In this document: positions 31,936-44,319 of the stretch, one piece after another
Numbering within the stretch: position 1 is the stretch's first letter
Layout: the number at the start of each line of letters is the position of its first letter
NCBI GenBank assembly: GCA_963921935.1
Contig: OY998175.1
Span: 267,523,709 to 267,587,708, forward strand
DNA: 64,000 bases
Reading direction: 5' to 3'
Origin: Galeruca laticollis
Taxonomy: Eukaryota > Arthropoda > Insecta > Coleoptera > Chrysomelidae
Notes under the pieces: model-generated
The model's input: only the letters and a program-made list of their open reading frames with translations
Database searches by the model: none
Told to the model about the DNA's origin: nothing
Position numbers and translations under genes: made by a program

Positions 31936-32354
31936 AAACAATTTTATGTTTAAAAGGAAAGGTATTTCTAAGTTTACAGAGGCTATTGGAATCGCTGAAA
32001 CAATTTATACTTTCACTCGTAGTTCATTTATAGTTTAGTGTTAGTATTATAAGATATAAAAGTAAGTATGCACATTGCTTTATCTTCTTTACATATTTTA
32101 TTGGTACTTTTAGGAGTTACTGGAATTCGCATACTTCTAAAAAAACCGATGCGTTTTGTTTTGAGAACTGTGCAGGACAGTTTTGTGCGGTATTTACAAT
32201 AACGCTCTTACGGTACGTAACCGTAAATTACACGAAGCGCTAACATTATTATCGTTAGAGACGTAAAGAAGTGAATCGCGCATTCAATAAACGTCAAAAT
32301 ACCGCAAGCGTAATTACCGCAAAGGATTTTTTATCAAGCAATATCTCTCTATTA

Positions 32355-33390
32355 TAAGAATGGAATGAATCGTTATTCAAATGAAGAATTCAAATGCCAT
32401 TTCATGTAGATAAATTATTTTTCGTCATTATATAAAGTACATTTCCATCCTCTTCATATCTAGATTTTACTTCAAATATACTCTTTTATATGTAGATAAA
32501 TTATCACTTCCAATAATTCGGTAATAGAGTAATTGAGTAGATTAGAAATCAATTACGAATGATAGATAATAATAATCTGCTATTTAATGTGTGAAGGAAC
32601 TTATGCAATTTCTAAACGTCCACTTCGACCCACCTTTTCAGATGGGTGTAACGTGAATTTCGTTCACCACTCATAATATTTCTCGTCGATGAAAGAGTAA
32701 CGTAAATTTCGTTTACCCCTCGTAACATCGAATAATACTTCTGGTCGATGCTTGCCGAGTTTTAAGTTTTTGGAAGAGTTCGTTTCATTTGGATATTTAA
32801 ACCAATGCGCGGGGACATTCAGCCCTTTATTCATCTATCCGTTTTTAAATGGCATGGAGTAATAAAAGCTCATTAGGTATGCAAAACCGATACAGGGTGT
32901 ATAATAAAATATCTCCGAAGTTTATCTAATTTTGTACTAAAATTTCTCATTTGTTACGAATTTCAGGTAGACACCTGTAACTCTGTATTCGGCTGGGTCG
33001 CCTATTGTATTGATAGGGTCGCTCTATTGTATTTGAATGAACAAATAAACAATTTAATCCTCAGAGGCGTGCAATCAGGACAAAACAAACTTGGTATATG
33101 AATATGAAGGCACTACATATGAAATTATAATTACGAAAACTATTCAAAAGAGTTCACAATATCGATTCAATAAAAACACATTTTTTTGTGTTCCTATGAA
33201 TAAACAATAAACATAAAATATTAAATAAAAAATAGCAAATTTTTTTGCAGTAGGTATCAACTTTACTACTAATATACCGTTTACAATAGGTGGGGAAAAA
33301 AGAAAAATGCAGGAATAAAGTACGAAATAATGTAAAATTTATAAAAAAAAAGTCTAACAAATAATAGTAATAACTAACACAAAAACTAGT
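32355..33390. other. No gene recognised
   Basis: AT-rich. It holds a block at 32842-32870 (TCCGTTTTTAAATGGCATGG) that recurs inverted at 37278-37306, and a TACAGGGTGTATAATAAA sequence at about 32892 resembling a MITE end. Confidence 0.35.
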
Positions 33391-34554
33391 CTATATATCA
33401 GAATCAGACGATTCTGTTGAGCTTCCATTATTAACATTGATTATAAATGGTTCAATCATGTGTTCACTTATATGATCCATTTGCCACATATTTAGTTCTT
33501 CTTGTATCACGTGTTCAACACATTTCTTCCAGTTTTCTTTGGTTACGTTACCTAACGCGTCTTCGAATAAAACTTTTACGTCACTCATTTTGAATGTCCC
33601 CTTTCACTTGGGCCCATATTAATTCTATGGGATTGAGTTGACAGTGATAAGGAGGAAGCCTCAGCACCGTTATACCACGCGCTGATGCCATTTGATCTAC
33701 AACGTATCTACTATATTTGTGTTTATGTGAATTGGCCAGTTGCAAGAGCTCATTTTACAGCGGGTTATCTGGGCATTCAATATTTTTCGAGGTTAGCCAA
33801 TCGTGGATATCTTGTTTACGCCATGCAGTTGACTGAGCCCGTGATAATCTCTGGTTTGCTTAGACTCAAAGCACAACAATCCACCTTTAACAAAACCTTC
33901 GGCACTTCCGATATGAATAATGATGAGTCGACTTCCTTTTCCTGCTGGTGGATTGAGGCCTGTTGACCACCCTTCAAGAGCTGCCTGCCTCCGACTTTTG
34001 ACATTTGTGTCTTGCCAAAACATTGAAACAGTATGACCTTCATTCAACCAAGTCTCATCCAAATAATAAATTCGTTTTTGATCTAGTCTTGCTTTCCGAA
34101 TATTGCGCAAATAACTCCTCCTCCAAATGACAATGTCGTCTCTATCAATCAACATTGCGTTCCGATAATTTTTTTTATATTCAAATCCAAGTTCCTTCAA
34201 AATTTTCCATAATGTACTTCGAGACATTTTCGGAAAATCTGAATCTTCTTGAACCGAAGCCATTCCATTCTTCAAGTCGTCATCCATTTCAAGTTTGGGT
34301 CGGCCTGGGGACTTTGCTGGGGCTGTGATGTTTCCATTTTTTTTCTCCTTCATTAAATTATAAATTGTTGTTTTTGAAACACCCATCATTGTTGCAGTAA
34401 TCTCCACAGTTTCATCAACACTTCCTGTCAAATTCATTATTTTTCTTCTAATTTCTTCGTTCTTCAACGAGGAATAGCAATTTAATATCATATTTTTTTC
34501 GTTCAGTGACAATGGGCCAGCTTTAGGTCGCTTAGATGGTGATAAATCCTCCAT
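33391..34554 (-). pseudogene. Second IS630/mariner-type (DDE_3-like) transposase pseudogene, internally deleted
   Basis: ATG at 34554 opens an intact N-terminal half: HTH (VEITATMMGVSKTTIYNLM), SPGRPKLEMDDDLK, MSRSTLWKILKELGF, IYYLDETWLNEGHTV (first Asp) and RLIIIHIGSAEGFVKGGLL. It then derails after TRDYH. The section with the second Asp (MDNA) is deleted. A downstream frame retains ITVLRLPPYHCQLNPIEL (catalytic Glu), and after another shift the acidic tail ends at 33391. It keeps the N terminus and third catalytic motif that the copy at 30238-31294 has lost. Confidence 0.88.
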
Positions 34555-34948
34555 ATCTGGTCGAATTTGGTTGGAACACTATATAGTTGGAAGGTATAGT
34601 TAGGTGTTTGTCTCGTGTGATGAGAAGAGAACTTGTATATATGAACAAAAATAAACACCAGTTAACAATAACGGTAGAAAATAATAACAAATAACAGTAA
34701 TAATGGGGATATCAATCAACACTGCAGTTTCTCCAGAACAAATGAATTGTAAATTGAAAATATTCAACCTTTCCGCTACTTTTATAGTTGAAAAGTTCTA
34801 GTAAGTACATTGTATTATGGGGGCAATTTCTTAGAACTGGAAAGACTATATTTCACAATAATAAAACCATTTTTGAGCTACCTGTTTGTCAAGTTTCTTC
34901 AATTACCTGCTAATTGGGTGAAATAATCGGCAAATGGGGTTGGTTTGG

Positions 34949-34953
34949 ATATA

Positions 34954-35028
<75 letters not shown>
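34949..35028. repeat. (AT)n microsatellite
   Basis: About 80 bp of alternating AT with one G interruption near the start. Confidence 0.95.
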
Positions 35029-35030
<2 letters not shown>

Positions 35031-36924
35031 AACCAGATATCATAGATAGTAAGAGAATTAGTTCTATAAAAATATGTTGCTAGTATGAAAATATATGAAA
35101 ATAATATAATTTAAGAAAACAAGTAAAAAGGAAACACTTTTCTTAATTTAAACAACATATCAAGTAAAGATATATTAAATCATTGTCTATAACAATATAA
35201 TAGAAAAAGAAATTACCTCAATAATAACATAAAATATAGAGATTGCCTAACCAATGTAATGATGTAAATAAAGTTGCCTAAGACGAAGATTATTTTCCAT
35301 AACATAATCAGCTGTTCATCTGAAATGAAAACAAATATTATTATAGTTAATTCATTTTAATCATTAATTTAAGAATAAAAACAAATACAAATATTGAATA
35401 GAATATAATTCAATAGATTTTCATAGATAAACAAATAATGACATATAGACAAATGATATATGGTAAATAAAATAAACGTTGAATCAATAAATAATAATTT
35501 GTTAAAGTTTATTATAAATAATATAATGCAAAGAGTATAGACAAATAACATAAAAGAATTTATATTTATAAATAATATGAGTGTAACAGTGATAGACTGT
35601 CAATAACAATATTGGATGTTGTACCATTTAAATGTATCTAAGTATAACCAACTTTAATTTATTTGTATGATAAAAAAAAACTAATAATGTAAAAGAGTGT
35701 ATGTATGAAACTTTTCTAATAAGTGAAAGAAGTTGCAATTAATTTGATTGCAAAGGACAATATTTGATTGGTTATAAAATATTACAGAACAAATTGTGAA
35801 TCAACAAGTCAACTTTGAAATAGTGGCCTAAAGAAAAACAAAAGACTGTTTTGTTGAAAAAAGTGGAGAATCGAGGGGACGCTTGAGAATTGGGAAGCTG
35901 GTGTCAAGAAGCGAGGAGTGTGTGTGATAATGTTCCAGAAATTTTCAAGAAATTCCCAGTTTAACATAATAAAAACTATAAAGTACTATAAAAAACAATC
36001 TTATTAATACTCACAGTTAATTATATCAAGTTTTTCGACAAGAATCTTCGAAATTTCTCATCATTTTTGGTTTTTGGAGCTTCAGAGGAGTATTCCTGGG
36101 GTCCAGAGACATTCATCCCAATTCAAGAACAACAGGTCAGTGTGTTTAAAATATTATTGGCCAATAATCAGAGTAAAAACTCAAAATACTCAAATAAGTA
36201 CTTGATTTCATAAATTGATAAACATTTGCGAATATGATCGATCTGAAAAAGAAAGAGAACAGACTTTATATAGTTAATTAATTGCATAAATCGTTAATAT
36301 TAATAAAAAGGCCGAATTTAAATAAATTGAAATATGTACTTACGCCATGTTGTAATCGCATAAATATGGTGCTTGAAATTTATTAATGTAATAACTATGT
36401 CCATCTGTATATAATTCCTATATTTCTATCTATGTAGATAACTATTTTCTTTCCACAGCAATTTGTATCATATATAACTATGATTTCTATATAAATTCTT
36501 TTATGTGTTTGAACCATTCAATTGTTTGCATCGTCAACAAACTATGTTTGTATAATATGTATAGATGCTTCTTTCGTGTAAGAATTGTTCGTTTTATGCT
36601 AAAGCGCATGACTAGTTTTTTTCACGCACGCGCACTGAAGAAATTATCAAAATAAATAAGTAGGTATAATATATCCATAGGCGTCTCAAATTATTATTAT
36701 CAAATAAAATTATTTCTTTAAAAAAAATTAAATCTATTTAAATATAAAGTGTTTTCTTTTTATTTAAACAAATACAACATTATAAAAAGCCAGGACTCAA
36801 AGAGAAAAAAGGGTTTCATGCTCCCGAATTAATAAATATATAATAGTTACAAAACGATATAATAATAAATAACTGAGCTATCTTAAAATATATTCAAATT
36901 AAAATTATACAGTCTCAAAAATAG

Positions 36925-36928
<4 letters not shown>

Positions 36929-36982
<54 letters not shown>
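36929..36982. repeat. (AT)n microsatellite
   Basis: About 54 bp of pure alternating AT. Confidence 0.95.
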
Positions 36983-36986
<4 letters not shown>

Positions 36987-38210
36987 TTGTATAAAATTGT
37001 TACTAACATTTATTTTATTATTTATTGTATGTAGGATTATAACTACCTGGAGCTTAGTGGAGGGACTCGTCTACGCCCTTTTATACATAATAATAAATTT
37101 TCTGGAAAATTGATGTCAGTGATATAATCCACAATTTATTATATTATTGATAATTTGAAATCTCATTTTAAATAATATTACAAAACGGTTATTTTCGGAA
37201 ATGAGATAATTTTAGAAGCCTTAACGTTTTTTAAATGACTAAATGTGGTACGCTTATGGTTCCGGCCAAAATGAGTGATTTATTACTCCATGCCTTTTAA
37301 AAACGGAGTATAAACAAACTAAGGAAATAAAAAAGTTATTGTCAAGTTCGACATCTTATCGTATCGAAGTGCATTTCATAGAAATGGTAAGTTTTCGCTT
37401 AAAATGTATAATATTTCTCGGCTAATCCTTTATCACATGGTACTTAACAGTTTCAAATGAATTTTTCTTTAAAACATTCAGTACTAGAGATATTATGTCG
37501 ATTTCGTTTTTGTTATATATATTTTGTTCTGGTTCTGCATACATTTTTTGTACCAATGGAATTCTACGTTGAAAACCATTGAAATAAAATTAAGTGAATT
37601 CGTAACTTTTCTTATGATTTTTTATTATGCTTTTATATCTAAAATCTCTATCAAAATATTGATACAGGAAACATGAACCACGTGTTCTGTTTTTTTTTAT
37701 ATTTTTCATACCAATGAAATTCTACGTTGAAAAGTCATTAAAATAAAGTTAAATAAATTAGTAACTTTTCATATGATTTTTATTGTGCTTTCCATTTATG
37801 AAATGAATGAATTTTCTTAAAATATTGTAGAATACAGGATATATGAACCACGTTGTTTGATATTATTTCATAATTTGGTACATATGTTACTTGTACCTAC
37901 GGCAATTTCAATCTCCAGATATCCTGCATTTTACTGAATTCAAGAACTATATCTGATTCAAGTGTATTTTCTTGCACTTTTCCTTACGGGCCTAAAGTCA
38001 TCTTACTGGCCTAAGCCTTCGTAGCGACAGAAACATTTTCCCGTGGATGAATTCTACCTGCTGGGACCACGGCTCTATGCAGAACCGAATGGACTGAACG
38101 TGGCACAGCCAGATGATTGGTTCCCGATTCGTTTTTACGTCATCCAGATCATCATTGGAAAGAAAAACCAAGGAAAGTACTAACGTCCATAATCTTTGAC
38201 AACTATAGAT

Positions 38211-38788
38211 TATTTCCAACGAATGTTCATATAATATCAACTTAATAGTTTGTACCAATGTAAATTATAACTTTGTAAAATATTAAATTCTTGGCTAAAC
38301 TTTAGTTTCCTTCAGAATCTAATTTTTTTATTTGTATTTCAATTTACTTTCAGTTCTAGTTTGTTTTTCTAAAATCATAAATTAAATTGTCAAATTTGAT
38401 ATCATTTTTATCTTAAATTTTTCAGTCTAAATATAATTTTTTTATCAATAAAACCACTTGTAAATAAATTTTCATCTGTTATTCAATAAAACCACTTGTA
38501 AATAAATTTTCAATTTTCATCTGTTATTCAATAAAACTACTTGTAAATTTTGAATAACGTTGTTCATATTTTTTTTATATAACCTTCCAACTTCTTGCGT
38601 TGCTGACTGAGATTAGTCGATGTTAGGTAACTTATAGACTAGTAGGACTCAGGGTAGCGCCCACTTATCTTTCCGTCTCGTTACGTAAAAATAAGTAGAA
38701 TTACCCGAGAACCGGTAATACCTACTCCTTGGGTCTCTACTAGTATATAACCCACGCCTGAGTAGCTTTCCGACAAGGTGGCCGTTGC
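38211..38788 (+). repeat. LTR-like repeat, copy 1 (pair with 41118-41655)
   Basis: From TATTTCCAACGAATG to GGTGGCCGTTGC this 578-bp block is closely matched at 41118-41655 in the same orientation. It includes a TATATAA box (about 38753) and, near 38445-38550, three copies of a ~40-bp unit (ATAAAACCACTTGTAAAT..); the other copy has two. Just after its end is AAATTGGAGCCCAAC, which could be a primer-binding site. Either a pair of LTRs 2.3 kb apart or two copies of a dispersed repeat. Confidence 0.55.
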
Positions 38789-40727
38789 AAATTGGAGCCC
38801 AACATTCTCATGCCTCAATTACAGTTAATGCCTTATTTATTACTTTGATTTTTATCTACTCTATCGATGGTTATCTTAACTTCTCGTTTCTTTTTGATGC
38901 TCTGTGATTGGGGGCTTGATAATTCCGTCACCCGGGGATTATCCAGGCGGGGAGGTAGGAGCCCTCCAACCTAACCACCTTTTGGCCACATATTTTTTCA
39001 TCATTTAATTGGGATTGGTGCAGTTGTTTTTTGTTCATTATATACTTCGTAGTATCGTTCTTTCAGATTGTACGTGAGTTCAGTAGTGGTTGCTCGTGCC
39101 TTAGGTTCCACATATTGTGAGTACGAGGCTCTTGACTGTTCTTATTTGCCGCATCTACAATTTCCTGTTGATTACGTTCATAATTTCCTGTCGCGAAGTT
39201 CGGACAGCTTTCAGCACCCACCCAATAAAACAAAGTTGGTCATATATGTTGTATAACATACTCTCGAATTATAACTAGTTTCTTATATAACTTCATATAG
39301 GCTACAAATAAGCTCAGGGATTATTGCCACACCTTCGAGTATGACAGGTTGTTGAGGACAACTTGTTAGTGTTGGGATAATAGTCTGTTCCTTTCAGTAC
39401 CGTGTTTGTAGTATTCCTATATAGTTATAAGTTATGGAAACTACCTTTACCGATTGTGACATGTCTTTTAAGAAAACACAAATACCTGATTATAACTATT
39501 GTTCTTTTTGAGAACATTATATTGTTGTTGTCAACAATTGTGTTAGGTCACAAAGGCATTTTATGTCTGTATTTAGTAGAACTTGCTTTTCTACTATCGT
39601 ATATGTCATAGTAGGTACCTGTATACACTATCTTTTGTATTTATCTTTATCGTTGTGCAAAAGCACTAATATCTCTATTTTTCGTATGCCTTATGTTCTC
39701 TCTTATTTTGGATCCTTGCTATTATGTTGTGTATAATACATTCGATTTATTATGTTTGTGTTTCCATCGTATCTTTTTTTGGGTTTTTTGAAAAAAAACG
39801 CCAATAATTATTTTCCGCGAATGTTTCAAATTTTCTGAGATGTTCTTGCGTTATGCACCTTTAGAAACCAGTCTAGTTTGGAACAACCTTTATACTGAAA
39901 TATTTTCTGAAATTTCTTGCTTTAGGCAAACTTTTAATTCAGGTAATTTTGAGTAATTCCCTATCTCTTTCGTTGTGTGTACTGAGAAATTATATTTTTG
40001 CTTGGTAGCGTTTTCGTTCTCAGTATACGCTTGATTTTTAACGTCCTTGTATGTTGATACGAGTAAAACACGTTTTTTTGGTACATGACAATTTATGGAT
40101 TATTTTGATGTACTGATACATACTGATAGTTTTTTTTTTGCGGCATACTTTTGTTTTCTCTTTCCGTTGTTGACAAAACTATTTTTTTAGGACAACTTTC
40201 TATGTGGTTTGCAATACCATACTTTATAATTTCGTACTTTCATTGCGAAAGTGTTTCCGATTTAAGTTCTATATAACTTTCTATTTTGGTTTTTGAGTAT
40301 TCTATGTGTGTTATCGCTAAATTTTTAGCAATTGGTTCTGTCTAGGTGGGTTTCTTCTCTCCAAACTTTCCGACAGTAGGAAAGGGGGGGAAAGGCCATG
40401 CCTTGTTGTTTCTTTCTTTTTATTTTTCCGTATAGTTATATAATGTATTTTAAATACACACACATTCTCTATCTTATCTCTTCCTTCCTCAGTTATTTGT
40501 TGCTGATGATAGATACACAACTTATCGGTCTATCTGCCGACTTAAGTCGGGCGGACCTAGGTTTGTCAGTCAATTGGATCATGAATGGCCGCCATTTTAA
40601 CAAATAAAAATGTTAAAAATGTTCGTAGATAATATATAGTATTGAACTCGTGTATACGCTAGTTGAATAATATACTATTCACGCTTAGCTACACTAACAT
40701 TTGTCTGCCATTTATCACAAATATCAC
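38789..40727. other. No gene recognised between the LTR-like repeats
   Basis: T-rich plus strand with scattered small open frames and no retroelement protein motif. If the flanking repeats are LTRs, this would be the decayed interior. Confidence 0.35.
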
Positions 40728-41117
40728 TGAGCAACGGCAGCTGGCTGCTCAGAAATGACACCAAGTAAGGAGTTTAGGAAAAACTCCATTGGTTGGGAAT
40801 CAGACATCAAATGGCAAAGTGGAAACCACAGAGAGGCGTTTGAACAGGGATGAGGAAGGCAAGGGGAAACCACCTCATTATATTTCCCTAGTATAATCAT
40901 CATGACAAATTCACTTAAAACAATAGCCCTTAGTCCCCAGCAGTCCTTCAAAGCATAAAGGGTGCGAAGAATTCCCGGGGGAAATTAAAAATTGGAACGT
41001 GGAATGTTTGAAGCGTTTTCCAGGCTGGCAAACTGGGCAACTTAACACTGGAAATGAACAGACTGAGAGTTAAGATATTCGGAATTAATGAAACCCGATG
41101 GCCCGGTAGTGGCAAAA
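40728..41117 (+). pseudogene. 5' fragment of a non-LTR retrotransposon (AP-endonuclease N terminus)
   Basis: 40986-41117 encodes LKIGTWNV, a stop, then FQAGKLGNLTLEMNRLR and FGINETRWPGSGK. This is the start of the apurinic endonuclease-like domain of insect LINEs; the family pattern is GTWNVRTL..GKL..GI.E.RW.GSG, with Glu of E-x-R-W catalytic. The preceding sequence (GAAGGCAAGGGGAAACCACC at about 40855) resembles LINE or SINE 5' regions. It is cut off exactly where LTR-like copy 2 begins. One in-frame stop. Confidence 0.75.
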
Positions 41118-41655
41118 TATTTCCAACGAATGTTCATATAATATCAACTTAATAGTTTGTACCAATGTAAATTATAACTTTGTAAAATATTTAATTATTT
41201 GCTAAACTTTAGCTTCCTTCAGAATCTAATTTTTTTTATTTGTATTTCAATTTACTTTCAGTTCTAGTTTGTTTTTCTAAAATCATAAATTAAATTGTCA
41301 AATTTGATAACATTTTTATCTTAAATTTTTCAGTCTAAATATAATTTTTTTTATCAATAAAACCACTTGTAAATAAATTTTCAATTTTCATCTGTTATTC
41401 AATAAAACTACTTGTAAATTTTAAATAACGTTCATATTTTTTTTTATAACCTTCCAACTTCTTGCGTTGCTGTCTGAGATTAGTCGATGTTAGGTAACTT
41501 ATAGACTAGTAGGACTCAGGGTGGCGCCCACTTATCTTTCCGTCTCGTTGCGTAAAAATAAGTAGGATTGCCCGAGAACAGGTAAGACCTACTCCTTGCG
41601 TCTCTACTAGTATATAACCCACGCCTGAGTAGCTCTCCGACAAGGTGGCCGTTGC
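41118..41655 (+). repeat. LTR-like repeat, copy 2
   Basis: Match to 38211-38788, shorter by about 40 bp because it has one fewer copy of the internal tandem unit. It carries the same TATATAA box and ends at the same GGCCGTTGC. Confidence 0.55.
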
Positions 41656-41811
41656 GTGGGTCGTTCTGAGCTCGACGTGAGCGAAAGTTATGACGTCACT
41701 AGTGACGTTTTCACCGCGACCGCAACCGCAACGACCATGATCGTCTTGTGTAACTGCTAAAGGAACATTTTGAGCATTGTGATCGCCAAGTGGAATGCAC
41801 CCATACTCTTA

Positions 41812-43814
41812 GGGTGTAGCCTCATGCAGTCGCTCGTCGCTAGTTTCCAGAGATAAATCTGGTCACGTGACCGTATTTTAAATTTCCCGCGATTTAAAAA
41901 AGTAGTGAAAAAGCTGAAATTGTTGAGCTTTTGTCGCTAGAACTGAGCGACATGCAAATTCATAGACAAATCAAATAATAATATGTTTTTTCTCTATGTG
42001 CAACTTCTATGTTATTGTTATATTATTGTAAACAATGGATTCAGGCGAGGTAAATATTTTAAATGATTATTAATTGGTAAAGTATGAAAATATACGTTTA
42101 AACCGATAATTTTGTTTCTTTGTTATACAGTTTTATCCAGAAATGATGTAACTTTTTAACCACATTTTTGTTTGTAAAAGTTTTTAGATGATAGATATTA
42201 AATGTTTTGTAGTGATAATTATGTACAGGTTTTGTTTATTCATATAAATTCATGTTCTTTTATTATTATTTATATAGGGCAATTTTTTAATGATTGTGAT
42301 AATTGAAAGAACTGAAAAGAAACTATTCATGTTGACTAGTTTAATAATATAATATTGTTAAATCAATAAATGAAACATTTTATTTATACTGATGAGAATG
42401 AGAAAAATCGCTGTGTATGTTAGTTTAAATTAAATATATTGTAATCAATTATTTTGTTTCAATTTTCTTTCCTTAAGTAAGTGTGTTTGTGCACGTGCGA
42501 TATTGAACAATGGTGTTTTCTAGAATCTATTAGGTTCATTTGAATTTGTGGACTTCTTGGGATCTGGGTTTCTTTCAAATGTAGAAATGAATTAGCCATA
42601 TAAACAAAAAATACAAAATTTTATTTTTTTAGTATCAATTCCCGACAACTCAATATAATAATGTATTCCTACAATAGAATGCAATAACAATATACATGCA
42701 GCATTCATACAATATTGAGAATTTAACTTCAAATGTGTTCCCATAAATACAAAGCATGTCCATGGGGTAGTATAAATTTAAATATATAATTTAAAATAAA
42801 AAAAATTAGAAAATTTATATATATATATTTTTTTTATTTATACATAATATTATCAGGAGATGAGCAAATGTTTACAATTTAACATAAATTAAAAGTAAAA
42901 CTTCCTTGTTGAGACAACTCCAAAGTGCTCTGCACATTTCTGCAATTATGCTTGCTGTTGTCATCTCTACCAGATACTGTGGTACGACATGGATGTGAAA
43001 CAGTCACCTGTTGTTAAATATCTGTTGAAAAATTGTGTTTGGTTTAATGTCTGTAATCAATGTGGTTAAGCAAGACAAATCTACAATATTACCGTAGAAT
43101 TAGTAGAAGTTGTGCAGCAGCAGAAATGGGCTCCCTCACTGCGTTGTTTTGTTATGAGAGGCCAAACTAAAAATAATTGCACTTCGAATAGACTCGGTGA
43201 CATCCGCAAATAAATTTCAAATTTACCTGCGTACCAGAAGAGTGTAGAAAAAAGTTATTTTCCATTCGTAATGTATACAATGGGTGAACCCAAAAACGTT
43301 TTTGACTACATTCGTTCTTGTATTTGTGTAACAAAATTTCATTTACTACGAGAGCTGCCAATATCCTTTTTTGCCGAATTTTCTGAATCTGAGCTCTGAT
43401 ACAAATTTGTTGACACTGATCAACTCACTTTTGATATTTGTAAGCAAACGACATCTCGTCAATTTCCTTCTATCATAGCAGAGTATCGCTGATTATAGAT
43501 TAAAACGCTATTTTATTTTTATTCAGTCCTATTTCATTCACTTGTATCACTGCCACTAAAGAAATAAACAAAAATAGAGAACCAGTTTTATGGTTATCTG
43601 TCATTAATCTTTGTCTGTCAGCTTTCGACATCATTGCAAGCAGCCATGTTGTCGCTGCTTTCCATCGCGGCGATATGTGACATGTCGCTACTTTTCATCG
43701 CGGCGATTTGTTAGTTGTCGCTACTTTTTTGAGTCGCGGGAAACTCAAAATTCGGTCACGTGACCAGATTTGTCGCTGAAACCGAGCGACGAGCGATATA
43801 ATGAGGTTACACCT
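41812..43814. mobile_element. Non-autonomous Harbinger-like element, ~95-bp inverted repeats, TTA target duplication
   Basis: 2003 bp. The left end begins GGGTGTAGCCTCATGCAGTC and the right end, inverted, AGGTGTAACCTCATTATATC. The matching arms (about 41812-41910 and 43722-43814) both contain CGCTCGTCGCT and the palindrome GGTCACGTGACC. TTA occurs at 41809-41811 and 43815-43817; a 3-bp TTA/TAA duplication is typical of PIF/Harbinger. A tandem TCGCTAC..CATCGCGGCGAT motif lies inside the right end. No transposase frame inside, so it would move in trans. Confidence 0.75.
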
Positions 43815-43817
43815 TTA

Positions 43818-44319
43818 TGATTTTTCCACTAATTCAGATGAGAAGTAGGCATCGTAATTAGAATTTCTGATAGCATATCTCTGAAGTGACATTTATTAAT
43901 ACTTCAACCATATTCAGGTCAATGCCAACACAATGAAATCGTTAAACAAAATAAAAAATAATGTCTTAGATCTACACAACAAATATACGAACGATCGAAT
44001 CGAATTAGACAACAAAAACAAAACTTAGATAATTGTTTGTAAATAATAATTTGAAAAAATTTTATTCGCAGTAGGTAAATCGTCATAAACGTGAAGATAA
44101 TCTATAAAATTGATATACTCAAATTTGAATAATTATGAGAGTTATGTATTGTGTTTAATAATTTCATCAAACAAACACCTCAAGTATTGATAGCTCCTTA
44201 TCACTTCGCATTCACATTTTCATCCATTTTCTATACGGGGTGTCAATTTGAAATTCCCCATCCTTAATTTCTTCTAAAAATGTGTTGAGGTATCTTCAAA
44301 TTATTTAGGACCGGGATGT
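43818..44319. other. No gene recognised
   Basis: AT-rich spacer between the Harbinger-like element and the BEL/Pao fragment. Nothing identifiable. Confidence 0.4.

Larger units (their letters stand above)
29140..32352 (+). mobile_element. IS630/Tc1/mariner-type element with TA-flanked inverted ends, carrying a SINE and a PLE foldback
   Basis: The left end TTAGAGAGATATTGC and the right end GCAATATCTCTCTAT are inverted repeats, each next to TA (29138-29139, 32353-32354). Inside both ends are further inverse matches, including a GTGCGGTATTTA block and an ATAACGCTC block. The transposase pseudogene lies between. The element has been enlarged by a SINE (29594-29880) and a PLE foldback (31678-31935). 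Confidence 0.7.
34555..38210. other. AT-rich, gene-free; two long AT microsatellites
   Basis: No open frame with recognisable motifs. (AT)n tracts lie at 34949-35028 and 36929-36982. A 30-bp block at about 37278-37306 is the inverse of 32842-32870. Otherwise I see nothing. Confidence 0.5.

Noticed and set aside
37998..38258. 86-codon minus-strand frame
   Set aside because: No recognisable motif, overlaps the start of an LTR-like repeat; not supported as a gene.
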